Positions 24,249 through 34,211 of a stretch of 64,000 bases of DNA are shown one piece after another. The translations under genes were made by a program, and so were the position numbers. Numbering within the stretch: position 1 is the stretch's first letter; the number at the start of each line of letters is the position of its first letter. Source of the DNA: Clavulina sp. PMI_390 (Eukaryota; Basidiomycota; Agaricomycetes; Cantharellales; Hydnaceae); assembly GCA_015039315.1 (NCBI GenBank), contig WIDE01000045.1, forward strand, positions 43,667 through 107,666. The letters are read 5' to 3'. Under the pieces are notes generated by a model. That model was not told the origin of the DNA, made no database searches, and was given only the letters and a program-made list of their open reading frames with translations.

Positions 24249-25286
24249 CAAGCTCTTGCAGAGATCCATGAACCCTCTTGCTTTCATCCAGCTCGCTTGT
24301 ACACCATCCCACCGCTCCTTTTCCCTCATCAACTCTCTCTCGCTCTCGGACGGTTCTCTTCTCCTCACTTTCGGCCCATCGTCTACTACTGTACTGCGCT
24401 GTCTGTCGGTCAGCCAGCAGCATCCTGTCACCCCTGTGTCCATGTCATCCATCTCACCCTCCATTTCATACACATCACATCACGAACCCTTAATCCCCCC
24501 CTTCACACCAGAATCGGGGATTCACGACTCGCATGACCCAACCCAAACCAAAACTCAACTTTTTTCTCTGTAATGTCCTTTGTATTCTTCATTTAGCGCG
24601 TTTCGACTTTTTTTGCTGCACGCTCTTACTCTTATACTTCATTTTCGCTCCGCATGATTGGTCATATGCATCTTTCCTCATGTTTTTTCTTCATACACGA
24701 GTTACCCTGCTCTCTCACTTTGATTCACATTTTCGTTGCTGCTGGCTCCTCTTTCTGCAGCACATCTTCGCATTCTTCATTCTAATCGTTGTACCTCGGT
24801 TACTTAGCCTAGCCTTATCTTCTTGTTTCCTCTTCTTCTTTACCAGCAAGCTGGGCCCTTATTCTTTTTTTCGGTACGGTAACACATGCATGCTAGCTAG
24901 CTAGTAGGAAGAGCTTTTTTCTTTCCATTTCCCTCGTCCTCGCCGTAGCTAGCTTCATCCCCCTCCCCTATGCATATGGTTTAGGGTACAATGATACCCT
25001 CCCATGTTTTCCTTCAGTATGCTGTTGCTTCTTGTTCGATAATCGCGTCGCCCTAGACCTGCAAGCTTCGCGAACAAGCTCACGGATGAATAACTAGGAC
25101 AATATCCGACAGGTACATCCATTTTACGAGCTACTGATGCCAGGTACAACTCTCGGTAATGAATGCCCATACAATACGGGTATGGGCTTGATTTTTTATT
25201 AGTTGATGTGTAGGTTATGAAAGAAAGGAGAAAATGGGGACGAGGGAAGTTCAACCTTGCTGAACATGAATAACGCCTCCAAAGCA
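24249..25286. other. Intergenic, T-rich region
   Basis: About 1.0 kb between two genes that converge here. The + strand is strongly pyrimidine-rich, with long T runs around 24550-24900 and an AGCTAGCTAGCTAG run near 24893. A 123-codon open frame (24533-24904) codes for Phe/Leu-rich sequence that simply reflects the T-rich composition. Probably the 3' UTR and downstream sequence of the zinc-finger gene. Confidence 0.5.
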
Positions 25287-25961
25287 TTACGATTCCCATC
25301 TATTGACACCGTGAACAAAGTAGCTAAACATACGGCGCCGCTCAGCAACTTCATGTGGGGACCTTAAACCATAAGCTTTGAGTAGTTCCTTAAGCTGTGG
25401 TCCTGTCAATGTTAGAAAGAGCGTGTGAGGAGGCAGTACGGCAGGTAGCAGGACAACCTCAACCAGCACTTGCCAGTTAGAGCTCTCCAATCCCCCAGAG
25501 TTTTCGGGAACAAAGGGTGTGCCTGAGGGATTTCCTCCATATCCGGAAGTGGAGGTGGGACGGAGGGAGGTTCTCCAGCGCGAGGTGGAAGAGGGATGTC
25601 GACAGTCGGGTGCCTCGTGATGGGAAGGCATAGAGGTTCGAGTGGCTCTTTATCCCAGACCCTGGTGCGATTGACGAGCCTAGCGGCGCTCCGACTGGTC
25701 CTGCGAGGGCTGAGTGAGGACGACTCGGATGTCTCATGTACAGAAAAGCTAATCCACTCACTCAACTCGCTGTTCATTATAGTTGTTACGCTCTTCAATG
25801 CGAGCAGCACGTAAATTCCATCGGTTATGGTGGGCTTCTTCTTGCAAACCATCGACCAACTGCCGAATCTCCTGCAGATCATACCGAATCATCTGCACCT
25901 CCCCAGCTAGTTCTTGTTGTGCGGCAAGAAATTCATCCTGTGGGGGCTGTTGGGTGGACAT
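25287..25961 (-). CDS. Small basidiomycete protein: N-terminal coiled coil, C-terminal SAP-like helix pair
   Basis: Three exons on the minus strand: 25961-25762, 25709-25474, 25402-25287. They sum to 552 nt, or 183 residues. The start MSTQQPPQDEF is the first ATG of a clean frame. Residues 10-65 form a predicted coiled coil (FLAAQQELAGEVQMIRYDLQ and following). The middle is Pro/Arg-rich (PLPPRAGEPPSVPPPLPDM). The last part, LTGPQLKELLKAYGL then HEVAERRRMFSYFVH, has the spacing of a SAP motif (L..ELL..YGL), which in other proteins binds DNA or RNA. I do not recognise the protein by name. The second intron has a GC donor (CTG|GCAAGT), and without it the conserved C-terminus is out of frame. 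It is divergent from the F-box gene at 26156 with 194 nt between starts. Confidence 0.65.
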
Positions 25962-26155
25962 TAGGCGACGGATATTGATATATATATAGATCTAATGCTG
26001 TCTATAGCTTAATGAGGCTCTGTACGGCTTCAGGGATGCTGAGTTACAATTCGTGGTTCTGAGACAAAGCCCGTGTTTGTTTGGCCCGAAGCCACGTTTC
26101 CTCCTCAAAGTTGGTGCCGATATAGCAAAGCTTATCAGCTCCAGGTCTGAACCAA

Positions 26156-27832
26156 ATGCCCCTCACTCCTCCCCACCTTCTGAATCGTACCAGCGCCTCT
26201 GAAGATCTCGATTCGTCCCCACAATACATATCTGAAGACTCTGAACATCCATTCACGTCACCATCGCTCACACGCTCCTCTCTCGTCTCTCCTCATGATG
26301 AGCATGGCAAACCTACTCAGTCACCTTTTGAAAAGCTACCGACGGAGCTGATATCCGACATATTCTATAAAGGTGTTGATAACTGGGAATGGTCTGGTCG
26401 ACCTCAGATGATGTCCATGCGGCGGATGCTCACGAGCTGGACGAATGTCTGCGTTCGCTGGCGAGAAATCATAACATCAACACCAAAGCTATGGGATCGA
26501 ATTTATTTGAACATGGATATCTCCCCTCCATTCCTTTCTCCCAATGATCCTAGATCTCTTTCACTCGAAACATTGGAGGTAGTGTGGTCCCATGTACTTG
26601 CACGATCCAAGGATCTGCCGCTTGACTTGGCCTTCTACTACAACTTCACATATGCGCCCGAAGAACATGAACTCGCCCCTTACGCCTCTCTTATCAAGCA
26701 GATCGTTATCCCTCATCTTCACCGCTGTCGCCGTCTCGTCATCTTCATGAACTACGGACCTTTATACTCCACATTCTTCCCGTTATTGGACACATTCCCA
26801 TTCCTCGAATTCATTCAATTCAAACTCCCCGTTGCATTCCTTGGCGAGCCCCCATCCATACTATGTCTCATAGGAAATGCTGTAACCCCCTCTTTAAGAT
26901 CCATCTCCGTCCTGGGCGGTCGTATGGAGGCTTTAATGGGTGTAGATGCTTCTGCACTAACAACGATTCAAATTGGCCCCGCGATTCAGTCCATGACTGG
27001 CTCAGCAGTTGTAGACCTGGAAGACTATCCATTTCTCCATAACTGGGAGCATGCATCCTCCTTTCTTCGTGGGGCCACAGCCGTGGAAAAGCTAGTCTTG
27101 GGTATTCGCACTACACCCCTCAGGTTCCCTCCTGCGCCTACCACACTCGAGTCTGTGATATTTCTCGCTGTAGTGGGCCTCCAATGGGGCTCAGAACTAG
27201 ATGTCCCTAACGTTCGCAAGCTCCATCTGTTCATCCGATGGCTTGCAGAAGACGAGGATAGAATACTCCTCAATATTGGTTTGTGGGGTGGGATGCCTAA
27301 ACTGGAGTATCTCGTACTCGATTCCGCGGCCATCACAGACGAGCGAATCCTTCTGGCCCTTAGCTTCCTTCCTACTGTGAAGCACCTGAAACTCGAGTTG
27401 TGGGCGAACCATTGCCTCATATGGTTCCTGAAGAAGCTAGGGCGACCAATCCAGGCCACTCGCGCAGGCGGAGACCCAAATATTACATATAACCCCCTGC
27501 CCCCCTCACATCCTGAATACGACGCCCACATTGATGAGGACTCCGGAGCGGACTATATGGGAGACGCGTTCCTCTCGTCCCTCCGCGTCCTTGAAATCAA
27601 TGTTAAGCCACAGACCTGGTACTCCGCTCCGTCCCTCGACTCGCGAATGTCGTGGCTGTTGTCACGTATATTCTCCGCACGGCCCTTCATTGCGATTCGC
27701 GTTGACGGCACACAGCACATCGGATCGGATGCCCTGGATAATCACACCTTGGATGAGCTTGACGAGCTTCGGCACGAAGGGCTAAGGATTGGTGATGTGC
27801 AAGACTTCCAGAACATTTGCAGATACAAATAA
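26156..27832 (+). CDS. F-box protein with leucine-rich region, single exon
   Basis: An uninterrupted frame of 558 residues, unusual here because most neighbours have several introns. After a Ser-rich N-terminus of about 55 residues, an F-box-like segment starts at FEKLPTELISDIFYKGVDNW and continues with LTSWTNVCVRWREIITSTPKLWDRIYL. This is the typical basidiomycete form (VCRRWR..A..TP.LW). The rest contains irregular leucine-rich stretches such as LFPLLDTFPFLEFIQF-type blocks and LSFLPTVKHLKLELW, consistent with an LRR-like substrate-binding region. Proteins of this kind are numerous in Agaricomycetes and probably serve as SCF ubiquitin-ligase adaptors; the target is unknown. It is not closely related to the family at 56-2403 and 31.5-36.6 kb. 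Confidence 0.82.
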   Translation: MPLTPPHLLNRTSASEDLDSSPQYISEDSEHPFTSPSLTRSSLVSPHDEHGKPTQSPFEKLPTELISDIFYKGVDNWEWSGRPQMMSMRRMLTSWTNVCVRWREIITSTPKLWDRIYLNMDISPPFLSPNDPRSLSLETLEVVWSHVLARSKDLPLDLAFYYNFTYAPEEHELAPYASLIKQIVIPHLHRCRRLVIFMNYGPLYSTFFPLLDTFPFLEFIQFKLPVAFLGEPPSILCLIGNAVTPSLRSISVLGGRMEALMGVDASALTTIQIGPAIQSMTGSAVVDLEDYPFLHNWEHASSFLRGATAVEKLVLGIRTTPLRFPPAPTTLESVIFLAVVGLQWGSELDVPNVRKLHLFIRWLAEDEDRILLNIGLWGGMPKLEYLVLDSAAITDERILLALSFLPTVKHLKLELWANHCLIWFLKKLGRPIQATRAGGDPNITYNPLPPSHPEYDAHIDEDSGADYMGDAFLSSLRVLEINVKPQTWYSAPSLDSRMSWLLSRIFSARPFIAIRVDGTQHIGSDALDNHTLDELDELRHEGLRIGDVQDFQNICRYK

Positions 27833-28103
27833 AGTGACGAAACCACATCCCAGTATTTCACAACATAGAGAACGCCCCAAATCTACCTGCGCGGCCAAAA
27901 ATGCCCAAGAAAAACAGATCCTAAGGCGTTTAGATCGTGAACAGTGGCTTTTGGTCGTATCTCAAGATCAGAACTAGATGGCGCTCTCAACCCTACTTGG
28001 GGTGCTTCGTGAGCAGCTACTTCTCAGCGGCGATAGCTAGGGGTATTATCCGTCTATTGTATTATCAGCTACTGATACATGAGATACCAACAGGTTAAGG
28101 ACC

Positions 28104-29479
28104 TCATGTATTAGGTCTCCTTGAGGCGGCCCATGGTGCTTGAGTAGAGCCCGTGGGGAAAGATGTCTGTGCCGCGGATGGCATTCGAGTTGGTAACATT
28201 CCGATGGTAGGTGGAGGCATGGCTCCACCAACCGCCGACGGTCGTGTCATTTGAGCATAAGGACTTGGAAATCCTAATCGTGCTGGCGTCGCTGTTGCAG
28301 TTGCAGCCGTGCTGCTAGCGACCTGGGGTATCGAATCATCCCCCCCTTCCATCACTTCCCAAGGCATGATGCCTCCTAACGGCGTGTGCTGGACAACAAC
28401 ACGCTTGGACAGAACCTCGGCAACGTACATCTTCATCATCCCGGTATTGACTTTGCGCCAGCCCCCAGCTTGGATCGTGACCCCTGTGGCAATAGAGTAA
28501 AGCTGTGGAGAATGCTCATGGAATGGGCCGCCAAATTTGAGCGTGCGAATGCGGTTGATGCAGAGATAATATAGATTCGTTTTTGGCAGGGGCTGGCGGT
28601 CCAGTATTGAGGTTGGAGAGAGATCGGTTTGATCTGTAAGCGAAGGAGCTAATTAGTGGTATGCTAAGTTCCAACGAAAATGAAGGTACCTCGCAATTGA
28701 GCGCTCCCCCACAAGTATGGAAGGAAGTGATAGTCATCTAGACCCCACACGCCGTGACTCCCTGCAGGCTCCAATTTATAGACATCTTGCAGTCGCCAGA
28801 CGAGACGCAGATATCGTTCGAATACTCGTAGAGCGACGAGGGCTTCGACATCCGGGGTAGGCTCAAAGAATCGTATGAGGAACAGGCACAGCAGGAACAT
28901 GCCAAATGACAGCTCATGACCAGAGCCATAGTCTATTCGCCCGAAAGAACCGAAGCTCTCAACGAGGTATGGTCTTATATGAGGGATGAATGGTGAGAGC
29001 GACTCAGGAACGAGGTTAGCCAGGAGTTCATCACATCGCTGCGAAAGTCATCAGATGCAAGGAAGCAAGTCCGGTGCCCATCAGCTGGCTCACTTCTTCC
29101 AGAAGTTTTCCCCAGTCTCGGAAGGCAAGATTTCCAAAACGTTGCGGCGTCGGTTTGGGTGGGACTTCGTCGATCCAGCTCTCAATGGTATCTAAGGCAC
29201 TGATCGCCCTGTCGACGTTCTGAATCACAAGCCAATATTGATCACCGAGTGAATCACTTGTTTCATATGGAGATCACGAACGGGAAACGAGGTGCTCGCA
29301 AGCAATGGGTCATCCAGGAGACGACCCGAAACAGCCTCATTCAATCGATGGAGAAAGAGCATGTACGTGTTGAATCCCTTGGACTTGTGCCATCGTTCGA
29401 CATCTTCCTCGGTTCTAATTATTCGTGAGGGTGGAGCTGGCAGTGACTCTAAGTCAACATGAGGAAGGGAGGGCAGCAT
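28104..29479 (-). CDS. PP2A activator, peptidyl-prolyl isomerase PTPA (Rrd1/Rrd2 type)
   Basis: Four exons on the minus strand: 29479-29282, 29219-29094, 29038-28690, 28648-28104. They sum to 405 residues. All core PTPA blocks are present: [77 protein letters not shown] with YLWGSAQL, and the C-terminal [38 protein letters not shown] and GGIMPW. PTPA activates type 2A phosphatases by changing the conformation of the catalytic subunit. A Ser/Pro/Thr-rich tail of about 90 residues follows the core, as in Rrd1-like members. An alternative donor for intron 1 at 29257 (intron of 38 nt rather than 62) would add eight residues in frame. Divergent from the DUF7918-like gene, 163 nt between starts. 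Confidence 0.94.
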
Positions 29480-29642
29480 TGGAAAGTGATCAGGAGGAGG
29501 TGTTGATAACGAGGCTCTACGTCAGCATGACAACACAAGAGAAAACAATATCCTCACCTCTTACTTCACGCACTGCGCTCACCTCAAACCCTCCATCTCT
29601 GCTCTACTTTGCCCTCAAATTCCCCCAGCAAGCAAAGATTAA
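29480..29642. promoter_or_regulatory. Short bidirectional promoter (PTPA / DUF7918-like)
   Basis: 163 nt between divergent start codons, the shortest shared upstream region in the window. No TATA-like element or known box is seen. Confidence 0.4.
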
Positions 29643-31215
29643 ATGCCTTCCCTCGGCGGAATTACCGCCTGGATTTCGATTGGAGATGTTGTCTTGGCAG
29701 AGTATGGAACGGAGGTCGACGACGACCAGGTGAAATGCTATGTGGAAGTTCCTCAGGGCTTCCCTCCTTCGATGCCTCCAACTGCTGGAGTCACAGATTC
29801 GCCCTCTGGCTCGATGTCATCTCCTCAACACGCACCTCTTCCTCTCTCTCCCGCCCTTGTGCCGCTCGAGTATGCCATCAATTGGAAGATTCAGGACCTT
29901 ACATACACCATGGTGGCAGTGGTGCGTGTAAAATCATCTTTGCCGATCTCGTAGTCGCTGATTATATTCTTCATTTTACCAGGCCAAGATTGACGGAGCT
30001 CTCGAGATCGAGAAAATCCACCTCGGAAAGGGTACCATTACTGCGGCCAAGAACACGCAGTCAATCGACTCGGTCCCCATTACGGATGACTGGTCCAAGC
30101 GTCGTCTCCTCACGTTTGTTAAACTGCATGGTTCGTCTTTGTCTCTATTACCGCACAGGCCAACCTCGCGTGTTGCTCATGCTTTCCGAACCTTCTGCGT
30201 GCAGCCGCAGAACATGGATCGCCTCCAAAGGAACCTATCGGGTCTATTCAGTTGTCTCTGTACCGTTCGGGAAGAGCTTCTCTATCGTCAGGTTTCAAAA
30301 CCTCCGCCACTGGTTTCCACACCAAGACGACGCCCGATCCTAAGAGCTTGATCAAGGAAACTACCGTCGACGGCTTGTATTCTAAGAGCCACGCAACGGG
30401 GTGAGTGAAGCTTTTATCTCCATCTCTGACCTTACTAAAACTGGTAATAGACTGGGCCCAATCACTTTCGGTCCACCAAAGAAGGTCTGGACTGCGCCCA
30501 CGCGTGATCAGCTACCTTATGTCACATTTGAGTTCTTGTATCGCTCCCGTGGTGCGTATGAGTAACGTAACTTGATTCCTGCTTGAGTATCTCATCTTAC
30601 TTTGTGAACAGAGCTCATTCAAGAGACCCTTCCTGACGAAGGTTGGGAGTTGACTCCTGCGGGCGGCGCTATGGGTGAATTCCCAACCACCCCGAGTCAA
30701 CCAACGACTCCCCTTAAACGCGGGAGGACTCGGAACGAATCGAGCCATCCTCCCGTCACGTTCTCGCCATCGAGCGGAGGTTAGTTTCCACCCCCGTCAT
30801 ATCGTTTGCGACTAAGCGTTGAAAGGATCACCCATTCGTAGGGGCAAGTTTGCCGAGGCGCCCTTCTATCACGGGACGGGCGAAAAAGTGGGCATCGGAC
30901 GTGAAGCAGAGCACCCAGTCTATCCGCCTGCACCGTAACAAGGATGCCTCGGCCGTGAGTTCTCGGGCACACATAGTTGTCTATTCACCAAGTCTCACAC
31001 TCTTTATCTTTTTTTAGAAGGTCGAGGTTGTTGGCACGCCTCTAGATGCCATCAAGAACCCATTTGCCCCCCGCGCCAATGACCTTCCTCGTACCCCCGC
31101 AGACAGCCTTCACGACGGCGAGCAGCCCCCTCCTGTCCCCGCTCATGACGACGAGGACGAGCCGGAGCCCGTGGACGGTGACGCTCCTGTCGCCTCTAGT
31201 AGCAAGGCCGCCTGA
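29643..31215 (+). CDS. DUF7918-like basidiomycete protein
   Basis: Seven exons: 29643-29921, 29983-30130, 30205-30400, 30451-30551, 30612-30779, 30842-30954, 31018-31215. They sum to 400 residues. The N-terminal AWISIGDVVLAEYGTEVDDD with KCYVEVPQGF resembles the opening of DUF7918 proteins (a bracketed W..v.g..L.EY..ev pattern with CyI/V strand). GSIQLSLYRSG and LPYVTFEFLYRSRELIQ match the later part of that domain. The region after residue 270 is Pro/Ser/Lys-rich and disordered. No catalytic residues are evident and no function is known. Family assignment rests on remembered pattern only; the splice model is well supported because all phases agree. Confidence 0.6.
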
Positions 31216-31468
31216 AAGGACGAGAGGACGATGAACTGCTCAATGTCTCTCATAGATGCTCGGACCCGAAGATACCCATGAAGAGCTCGGGCTTATTCCC
31301 AATTTGTGAATTGTTGTGGTTTGAACTGTGATTCCCCCCTCCCCCGTGTCTTACTACTGTTGTTGTGTCTATACTTTAGCAATCGTTCCGTAGTGTGTAA
31401 TGCAGCAGGCCAAAGGACTGAATTTTACGAGTACCGAGTACCGACCAGTCATACTAGTTGCGGCATGA
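31216..31468. other. Convergent intergenic region
   Basis: 253 nt between the DUF7918-like stop and the 3' end of F-box family copy B. C/T-rich downstream sequence; nothing else seen. Confidence 0.4.
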
Positions 31469-33808
31469 TCATTCAGAATCCACCAGGAGGCGGTAAATTT
31501 TGAGCTCGTATCGATCATGATAACCTGCCCATACAACCATGATCCCCACTACAGGGCTCCACAATATGAAGTGATTTGCTCGAACACGCAGGGGCTCAAC
31601 CAACTTTTCTCGCTTACCCCCAGCATCGACTGGTTCTCGAGCGAACAACAACCGATGGTCGAGCCGCTCGCCATTTGGGCCATCACGTTGTCTTGTAGTT
31701 AGTAATACATTGATGGAATCTCGGAGAGGGTGGCTTTCCAAGTCCACAGCGCGGTTTTTTTCTACCGTGAAGGGATGTGCCAGTGTGATGCAATGGCGGG
31801 CATCACCAGCCACTGAACGGGAGAGCAGGAAGCATGGCTGGTCGATAAAACGTAATGAATCCGTCTAGGGGACCAAATGGCTGATTACAACGACTGTAGA
31901 CCGACTCCTTTTGGGAGAAGAATCACGTACTTTGCGCGTGAACACGTCTAGGAAGTGACGTCGTTTTATTTGAGCATCGCTTGGTAAGTCTGCCTGATTG
32001 TTTGCCTGACTAAAGACGTTGGGATCCAGGGGCCCAACAACCTCTTTACCGCGTAAAAGTTGTACGCTGTGATTATTTCGACTACAAATGTCACTGGGCA
32101 CTCGACTAGCGCTGGAAGCATGAAACCCGTTTTGTAACCTGGAACTCTCGGGGGAATCATAAAAGGAGAGGGTGTCCTGTATGATAGGGAGGACTACCTC
32201 GAAAGGGAGGTAAGTTATCCCTGCCGTAGTCCAAGACCACGTTGGGAGGAGATTTTGACCCTTGATGTTATTGAAGGACCGGGGTGAGCCAATTGCCCGT
32301 GCGTGTCCAAACAAGCCAGAGGACGAGACCAAAGCCGGTATGGAATTGTTTTCTCGAAGAACATAAAAAGCTCTTTGATGACGCCCTGAGATGATGGCGT
32401 ATTCGTCGTGAATAACTTCCGAATCGTACTCCTCGTCAAACCCGTCCTGGATGATAAAAGTTTTTTTTAGTGTTCTATAGCTTTACGAAGGGCTATTTGG
32501 ACACACCGGGGGTATCAAAACCTTCCATTGTTTCCCGCTCGTCAACTGGACAAAATTCAGATATCTGTGACGGAAATCATGATGGACTTCCTCGAATACT
32601 AGCCAGCATCCTGATAGCTTGATCATCGACACCGAGCTTTGGGAGCGTAATCCAAAAGTGCCAATGGTTATGGTGTCTTGCTGCGGTCCGACGCTGGATT
32701 GGGAGATGGGCTGAAAGAACAGATTCACGTTCTCTGGGCACTAAATGGTGGATAGACATTTCCTCATCCTCAGCAAGCGGCTTCCTTGTCCAAATATAGA
32801 GCAAACTTACGCATAGACAACCAATAAACCTTGTTTCCCTAGATATACAAATGGCTCCACACAGTTATGGACATGTATATTCGGTTCCTCATTCCGTAAA
32901 GACACTTTCATATCAATACGCAGCACATACTGCTGCCAGAGCTGGTCGCTGGGTCGCATATCAATGAGGTGAACTTCTCCGCTATGGAACCAGAGCGAAA
33001 GAATCTCGCCTCTAGCGCTGAGCGTTATTCCAATCAGCCGAGTCTCATCTGGAGGCCCCAAACGTTTGGGAGAGATGGAAGCAACAAGTTCCATGATTGG
33101 GCGAGACTGTCTCATAAGAGACCATTGAATGCGCAATGTACGCCAATATAGATCACCGAGGGGCAGGGGCGAATCTATTTGTGTGCTTTCAAAGACAGTT
33201 GAGCGCTCGGAGCTTCGTTGCGTCATTGGGTGTATACTATCCATGCGAACTAGAGAGGCAGAAAGAGGCAGTGAATTTGCATTGAAAGTCTCACACTCTG
33301 TAGAGAAATACCCGTCGTCCCCAAAGATTGGTGAAACCAGTGTAAGATCTAAAGTTGGAGAACAGATGAGGGGGAAGTCTTTCTGATCAGGTTTGACCCA
33401 TCGGAGCAGAGCACATCGCCAGATGATATCCAAGTTAGATAGCAACCGTAATGCCCGATTAGTCTAGTTATCGACAATTCAGTGGGTGGAGTTGCAAGAT
33501 GATGGTCTGGGGATACGCACATGACTGACGGCCACAATATCTGGAGGTTCGAGGACCCAAGTAAAGATTTCAATGAGCACGTCCTCAGGTATCAGCTCTA
33601 ATGACATGCCGAAGCCTTTCTGGCTATCACTATTGATGAAGACCGTCTTGAGCTTTGTTGAAGCTTCATGAGCCTGAGCGGCAGGGGGAGGCGTCAGCTG
33701 TGCAATAGTATCGTCCATGCTGCTCTGCCCGTTGACACCCAAAGTGCCACTTTGTATCCGGCCCTGGAGTATTTTGCTGCGTCGGAAGAGTTTCTCTGCC
33801 AGCCCCAT
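31469..33808 (-). CDS. F-box/putative beta-propeller protein, family copy B (frame doubtful at exon 2/3)
   Basis: Minus strand with the same exon plan as copy A: 33808-33521, 33463-32811, then a third exon from about 32740, a fourth from about 32445 and a last exon ending at the stop at 31469. MGLAEKL at the start, LELIPEDVLIEIFTWVLEP for the F-box, VWRCALLRW-type motif (IIWRCALLRWVKPDQKDF), GEILSLWFHSGEVHLIDM, SVSMIKLSGCWLVFEEV and GDARHCITLAHP align with copies A and C. The expected junction between exons 2 and 3 is one nucleotide short compared with A and C and would run into a stop. A weak upstream donor (TTG|GTTGTC) would restore the frame. So this is either a functional gene with a shifted splice site or a fresh pseudogene. 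Confidence 0.6.
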
Positions 33809-34211
33809 ACCTAAATGTTAACAGAATATGGGTTGGAGGGTCGTCTCAATGTCTGTACTATTTGGGTGAATGGTGGATTGCTGAATGAGTGAGGGAATTC
33901 TCACGATGAGTCCCAGGCATCGCTTTATTGAGGCTTCGTAGACAATGAATCCTCATCTCAAATGCCTTCAGGAGGGATTTGATCAGTCATTTATTATTCC
34001 CCCACTCTCTCCGCAGATGATGAAGCACTCTTCAGGTTCGACGGCCATATCCTTGTCAGAATCGTCCTAATCATGCTTAGCCGCCCAAAGTTTGATGTGT
34101 GAATTGGTGCTTTCGGCGGAGCCTAGTCCCTTTCAACATATTAGCGCTCATCCGTAGTAGAGCGCAAAGAACACTGCATTTCACAATTGCTATTCTGTGC
34201 CAGTGGCTTGG
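33809..34211. other. Spacer between family copies B and C
   Basis: About 400 nt between the start of copy B and the stop of copy C, both on the minus strand. It should include the promoter of copy B. No gene or repeat seen. Confidence 0.5.

Noticed and set aside
24533..24904. 123-codon Phe/Leu-rich frame resembling a membrane protein
   Set aside because: The hydrophobicity follows from a T-rich stretch (TTC/CTT codons). It lies in the likely 3' UTR of the zinc-finger gene.
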